Of a stretch of DNA of 9,096 nt, positions 5,674-9,096 are shown in pieces. The translations under genes and the position numbers were made by a program. Positions within the stretch are counted from its first letter, which is position 1. Each line of letters opens with the position of its first letter. The DNA comes from Acidobacteriota bacterium (GTDB lineage: Bacteria; Acidobacteriota; Terriglobia; Terriglobales; Acidobacteriaceae), in assembly GCA_003225595.1 (NCBI GenBank), contig QIAR01000188.1, positions 1-9,096 on the forward strand. Reading direction: 5' to 3'. Under the pieces are notes generated by a model. It saw only the letters and a program-made list of their open reading frames with translations. It did no database searches and was not told where the DNA came from.

Positions 5674-6405
5674 CTAGGTGCCTGCCGTTCTGCCGATGTA
5701 GGCCTCAATCACGGCGGGATCGTTCTGCATGGCTTCGGGTGACCCCTCGGCCAGCTTTCGCCCGTAGTTCATCACGATGACGTGGTCACAGACGGACATA
5801 ATGGCTTTCAAATTGTGCTCCACATAAAGAATCGTGGTGCCTGCTTGTTGGATTTCGCGAAGCAGGCGGAGCACCGATAATGTCTCGCTTTCGGTGAGCC
5901 CACTGCAAACCTCGTCACAAAGCAGAAGCTTCGGCCTAGCGGCGAGGGCACGGGCCAACTCGAGACGTTTCTGGTCGCCGACGGAGAGCGTAGCTGCGGG
6001 TATGTAGGCAACGTGCGCGAGTCCAACCCACTCGAGGATTCGTCTTTCGTCGCGCGTGCCGCTAGCCGATCGTTGGGCATGTAGGCCGAAGCGGCTGCCC
6101 ACCGAGATATTTGCAAGTACCGAAAGCGCACGGAATGGTCTGGGAATCTGATGGGTGCGGACGATTCCTGCTCGAACCGCTCTGAAAGATTTTGCTCCAC
6201 TCAGGCGACGGTCCTGAAAGATCACCGATCCCGCTGTGGGCCGGAGAGCGCCGGCAACGATGCTCAGAAGAGTCGTTTTGCCAGCTCCGTTTGGGCCAAT
6301 CAGACCATAAATTCCGCCTTGCCTCAGCTCGAAGCTCACCTCCTTCAACGCGGCGAGCCCCGCAAAGTACTTCGTCACGCGGTCAACGCTGAGGATGGGA
6401 GCCAC
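5674..6405 (-). CDS. livG: Branched-chain amino acid-type ABC transporter ATPase LivG
   Basis: This is the second ATPase of the Liv importer. From a GTG at 6405 it has 243 residues. That start is preferred because AAGGAGG lies four bases upstream and the product begins APILSVDRVTKYFAG, the normal LivG N-terminus. An upstream ATG at 6474 would add 23 non-family residues. Motifs are Walker A GPNGAGKTT (37-45), Q-loop RTHQIPRPF (83-91), signature LSVGDQKRLELARAL (140-154), Walker B LLLCDE (160-165) and H-loop VEHNL with H197. The C-terminus ends with the LivG-specific AEGSPEAMQNDPAVIEAYIG. Oddities are DEVCSGL where many relatives have DEPxAGL, and LSVGDQ where LSYGQQ is usual; neither removes a catalytic residue. 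The start overlaps the end of livM by 23 bases. Confidence 0.95.
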   Translation of the reverse strand: MAPILSVDRVTKYFAGLAALKEVSFELRQGGIYGLIGPNGAGKTTLLSIVAGALRPTAGSVIFQDRRLSGAKSFRAVRAGIVRTHQIPRPFRALSVLANISVGSRFGLHAQRSASGTRDERRILEWVGLAHVAYIPAATLSVGDQKRLELARALAARPKLLLCDEVCSGLTESETLSVLRLLREIQQAGTTILYVEHNLKAIMSVCDHVIVMNYGRKLAEGSPEAMQNDPAVIEAYIGRTAGT

Positions 6406-7372
6406 TAAGCCTCCTTGTGTAAGCGAAGACTCGGAACGATTTTTCGAGCAATCCGATGACTCCCCCAGGTTCAAAGAAAATGATCAGGATCAACAGTGAT
6501 CCGTAGAGAAGAAGGTGCAATTGCGGGAAAGAGGCAATCAATTCCTCGTGCACCAGGCCGTAGACAACCGCGCCAATCACGGGTCCCCAGACCGTCCCAA
6601 CTCCGCCAATGATCGGCATTAAAAGAATGGCGACACCGACGCTAAAGGCGAAAACGCCCTGGGGATGGATGAACGCAGCGTACCGAGCATAAACGCCTCC
6701 AGCGGCTCCGGTGAGTGCGGCGGCAAGGGCATGGGCCAGTAACTTCGCTCGAAACGGATTCACCCCGAGATCGGAAGCGGCTTCCTCGTCCTCGCGTATG
6801 GCGATGAGCGCCAGTCCGAACTTTGAGCGCTGAACAAGGATGGAAATTGCCATGGCGATCACAGCCAGGGCCAAGGCAGTATAGAAGTGCTGCAACTGGT
6901 GGAAGGTTCCTGTTTCCATAATTCGGTAACCGCTGGCCCCACCGGTTATCGACACGTTGGTCATCACTACGCGAACTGCTTCACTCGCCCCGATTGTCGC
7001 GATTGCGAAGTAAGGGCCTTTCAGACGAAAAGTCGGCAAGCCCACCAGGAGGGAAGCTAGCACGGCCACGCTCCCGGCCAGCAGAAACGACAGAATGGGG
7101 CTGATTCCTCGGTTGAGCGAGAGGGCTGCCGCGTAAGCGCCGAGCCCGTAGAAGACGGCGAAACCGAAGGAGACCTGTCCGCCGAAGCCTCCTAACAGGT
7201 TCCAGGCAACGCTGACGGTTACCCAAACGAAAGTGACAAAGAGAAGCCGGATGGTCTCGGACCCGGGCTCCAACAAGGGAAGCAGGGCTAGAATTGCGAC
7301 AAGTAAAAAGGGCGCCAGGGCGGCGGCGAATTTGGAGGGAGAAGAGACACCTTTGTTTAAGCGCCCTTTCAT
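6383..7372 (-). CDS. livM: Branched-chain amino acid-type ABC transporter permease LivM
   Basis: The 329-residue protein is very hydrophobic, with about eight to ten membrane segments, for example at 17-34, 42-60, 93-112, 165-180, 243-258, 262-276 and 286-300. It pairs with LivH to form the inner-membrane channel. LivM hallmarks are WNLLGGFGGQVSFGFAVFYG (57-76), the TFRLKGPYFAIATIG segment (114-128) and the cytoplasmic ATPase-contact loop FGLALIAIREDEEAASDLGV (185-204). The segment IGGVGTVWGPVIGA (255-268) follows. In many relatives the segment after GGQVS reads LGHAAF; here it reads FGFAVF. The ATG at 7372 overlaps the TGA of livH by four bases (ATGA), indicating coupled translation. Confidence 0.95.
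   Translation of the reverse strand: MKGRLNKGVSSPSKFAAALAPFLLVAILALLPLLEPGSETIRLLFVTFVWVTVSVAWNLLGGFGGQVSFGFAVFYGLGAYAAALSLNRGISPILSFLLAGSVAVLASLLVGLPTFRLKGPYFAIATIGASEAVRVVMTNVSITGGASGYRIMETGTFHQLQHFYTALALAVIAMAISILVQRSKFGLALIAIREDEEAASDLGVNPFRAKLLAHALAAALTGAAGGVYARYAAFIHPQGVFAFSVGVAILLMPIIGGVGTVWGPVIGAVVYGLVHEELIASFPQLHLLLYGSLLILIIFFEPGGVIGLLEKSFRVFAYTRRLSGSHPQR
6410..6416 (-). promoter_or_regulatory. Ribosome binding site deciding the livG start
   Basis: On the minus strand AAGGAGG sits four bases before the GTG at 6405, inside the 3' end of livM. It is the strongest site seen in the operon and argues against the ATG at 6474. Confidence 0.7.
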
Positions 7373-8262
7373 GCCAGGCGGTGCCTTTTATTCCAGAGTC
7401 CTGCGACCCCTTCCGGAAGCACCACCAAGGCGAGGACCAAGAGGGAAAAGGCAATCGCGGGCTGGTAACTCGCCGGAAGCACCAGAATGCTAAAAGTTTC
7501 CGCAAGTGCGAGGATCAACGCACCAATCGCCACTCCCGCGAATGACTCCAGCCCGCCAAGAACGATAATGACGAAGGCGCGGAGCAGAAAGGATCCCCCA
7601 AAATCCGGGCTGAAGGAATAGAGCATGGCCAGCAGACCTCCGGCAGCTCCGGCAAAGGCGATTCCCACCCCGAAAGCGATGCGGGCCGTTTTTTCCACGT
7701 TGACTCCAACGATCCGTCCGGCATCACTGTTCTGCATCAGCGCGCGAACCGCTCCGCCAAACCAGGTCTTGTGCAGGACAAGCTCCAAGCCCCCTATAGA
7801 AGCGACGGCCGCTCCGAAAACTATCAGCCGTACCGCCGGAAAACTGATTGGTCCGATCTGAAGCACGTAGAGTGTCCTGGGTGTTAGGATCGCCCGATCG
7901 GCGTTGCCCCAGATTAAGTATCCCAGGTTCTGCAGCACCAACCACAGCCCGAAGAGCAACAGAAGGGAAGTCAGCGTCGGCTGATCGGAGCTGGGAATCC
8001 GGCGAATCAGGATCCAGTGGACAGCTAGCCCAATAAAGAAAAACACCGGAAACGCGAGCACTACGCCTACCAGCGGGTCGATACTGAACCGCGCATAGAG
8101 CTCGTAAACGAAATAAGCCCCGAGCATGAGGAATCCGGCATGTGCCAGATTCACAATCTTCATGACGCCGTAGACGATGGTCATACCGACTGACATCGCG
8201 GCGTAAACGCCGGCCAGCAGCAGTGCAGCGATCACGAGATTCAGCAGATCAACAGCACTCAT
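7369..8262 (-). CDS. livH: Branched-chain amino acid-type ABC transporter permease LivH
   Basis: From the ATG at 8262 the protein has 297 residues, the normal LivH size, with about eight membrane segments. Family features are LAGVYAAMSVGMTIVYGVMK (16-35), followed by IVNLAHAGFLMLGAY (36-50). The ATPase-contact loop is GGAVRALMQNSDAGRIVGVN (169-188), and FVIIVLGGLESFAGVAIGAL (230-249) matches the conserved LivH C-terminal half. A GTG at 8274, in frame, would add MTII and cannot be excluded, because neither start has a strong Shine-Dalgarno. It lies 44 bases downstream of the livK stop and overlaps livM by four bases. It forms the heterodimeric channel with LivM. Confidence 0.94.
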   Translation of the reverse strand: MSAVDLLNLVIAALLLAGVYAAMSVGMTIVYGVMKIVNLAHAGFLMLGAYFVYELYARFSIDPLVGVVLAFPVFFFIGLAVHWILIRRIPSSDQPTLTSLLLLFGLWLVLQNLGYLIWGNADRAILTPRTLYVLQIGPISFPAVRLIVFGAAVASIGGLELVLHKTWFGGAVRALMQNSDAGRIVGVNVEKTARIAFGVGIAFAGAAGGLLAMLYSFSPDFGGSFLLRAFVIIVLGGLESFAGVAIGALILALAETFSILVLPASYQPAIAFSLLVLALVVLPEGVAGLWNKRHRLA

Positions 8263-8306
8263 TATTATTGTCACTCAGATCATGAATGCTCAATTATCGG
8301 CCTCGC

Positions 8307-9096
8307 TCAACGAGGCTTGGGGGCAATCACTTCGCCGGTGGCCGCATCTGGCGGATAAATGATGTCGACTTTTGTGTCGGGCTTGTTCTGGACTATGACG
8401 AAGGTCGCGTTGATCTGGCCGTTTTTTCCGAATCGGAGGACTTGGCCGGGTAGAAGTGAATCTTTGAGTTCTACGTTCCGTAACTGGTCGCGGATCGCGT
8501 TCTTGTTCAGGCTGCCCGCCTGCTCGATAGCCGCCGCCAGAACCCTCATTGCGTCGTAAGCGGTGGCAGGATACCAGGAATCCGGGGAATGGCCGGTGAA
8601 TGCTTGATAGTCCGCCACAAACTTGTTGACTTGCGGATAGGGAAGCTTCGAAGACCACCAGATCCCGGCAAAGATGTAGTTGGTGGCGTCTCCCAGGGCC
8701 TTGCGCGCATCTGCTTCGGGCCCACGGGCACCATAACTGATCATCTGATGGTACATGCCGGTCTGGATGTATTGGCGATGCATCGTGATGTAATCCTGCA
8801 GGTGCGCGTCGGCAAGAAAGATGTCCGCCCGAGTATTCTTCACCTTTTGCAGAAGACCCGAAAAGTCGGTCGATCCCAAGTCAAATTTTTCACTGAAGAC
8901 AACGCTGAAGTATCCCGGGTGCTCCTGAATCCATTTGTCAATGCCTTTGCCATAGTCGACGCCGTGGTCCGTGTTCTCAAGTGCCAGAGCCAGCTTCAGG
9001 CCTTTACGGAGTTTCTTGTGGTCGACGAGACTGCCGAGAAACTCGGCTGTCGTGTAGCCCAAGAGGTCGGTGGGGCTAAGAGTCCCGAAAATATAT
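8307..9096 (-). CDS. livK: Branched-chain amino acid-type ABC transporter substrate-binding protein (N-terminus off window)
   Basis: The frame is open from the right edge to a stop at 8307. This gives about 262 residues, roughly the C-terminal two thirds of a periplasmic binding protein of the Leu/Ile/Val (type I fold) family. Typical segments are GTDFSGLLQKVKNTRADIFL-like sequence in the middle (LGSTDFSGLLQKVKNTRADI), WYPATAYDAMRVLAAAIEQAG, and the end GQVLRFGKNGQINATFVIVQ. It would capture the substrate outside the inner membrane and deliver it to LivH/LivM. The signal peptide and the first lobe lie beyond the window. The ligand cannot be told from this part: relatives bind leucine, other amino acids, amides, urea or aromatic acids. 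The TTG at 9062 is internal and is not the true start, because family-like sequence (IFGTLSPTDLLG) continues upstream of it. It is the first gene of the visible operon. Confidence 0.92.
   Translation of the reverse strand, partial: YIFGTLSPTDLLGYTTAEFLGSLVDHKKLRKGLKLALALENTDHGVDYGKGIDKWIQEHPGYFSVVFSEKFDLGSTDFSGLLQKVKNTRADIFLADAHLQDYITMHRQYIQTGMYHQMISYGARGPEADARKALGDATNYIFAGIWWSSKLPYPQVNKFVADYQAFTGHSPDSWYPATAYDAMRVLAAAIEQAGSLNKNAIRDQLRNVELKDSLLPGQVLRFGKNGQINATFVIVQNKPDTKVDIIYPPDAATGEVIAPKPR

Noticed and set aside
5257..5742. 161-codon plus-strand open frame
   Set aside because: It is the antisense of livF and shows no domain. The minus strand has complete ABC ATPase motifs.
6406..6474. Upstream ATG start for livG
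   Set aside because: The added 23 residues are not LivG-like and would deepen the overlap with livM. The GTG at 6405 has AAGGAGG just upstream.

Overview
This window looks like chromosomal DNA of an Acidobacteria-type bacterium. That is an inference: a one-pass membrane Ser/Thr kinase with a TPR tail, the relic of a second such kinase, and a moderately high GC content are typical of that phylum, but no taxonomic marker gene is present.

Layout. (1) 1-1910, minus strand: a Ser/Thr protein kinase with a membrane segment and a TPR-rich C-terminal half. Its C-terminus runs off the left edge, and a near-consensus promoter sits just upstream of its start. (2) About 2090-3170, minus strand: a graveyard of accessory DNA. 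It holds the C-terminal HNH (DUF1524) part of a GmrSD/DUF262-type restriction protein, a 30-codon helix-turn-helix remnant, and the DDE catalytic part of an IS630-family transposase. The restriction fragment and the transposase each carry one extra base in a short homopolymer, and both are truncated as well. (3) 3561-4626, plus strand: a 282-residue conserved-looking protein of unknown function with a zincin-like SHEVLE motif, a strong hairpin, and then a 55-residue highly charged protein. Each has its own ribosome binding site. (4) About 4651-4722, plus strand: a relic of a second kinase gene, within a stretch that otherwise holds nothing convincing. (5) 4936-9096, minus strand: a compact branched-chain amino acid type (HAAT/Liv) ABC importer operon in the order livK (N-terminus beyond the right edge), livH, livM, livG, livF. 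Its genes are separated by short gaps or overlaps.

How the genes work together. The Liv genes form one complete uptake machine: a periplasmic binding protein, two permeases and two ATPases. The substrate is probably a branched-chain amino acid or a similar small amide or acid, but it cannot be fixed from sequence. The kinase is a separate signalling gene. The plus-strand pair between the graveyard and the Liv operon is the least understood part of the window. No CRISPR array, tRNA, rRNA or new defence system was found. The nearest thing to a defence gene is the broken DUF1524 fragment.
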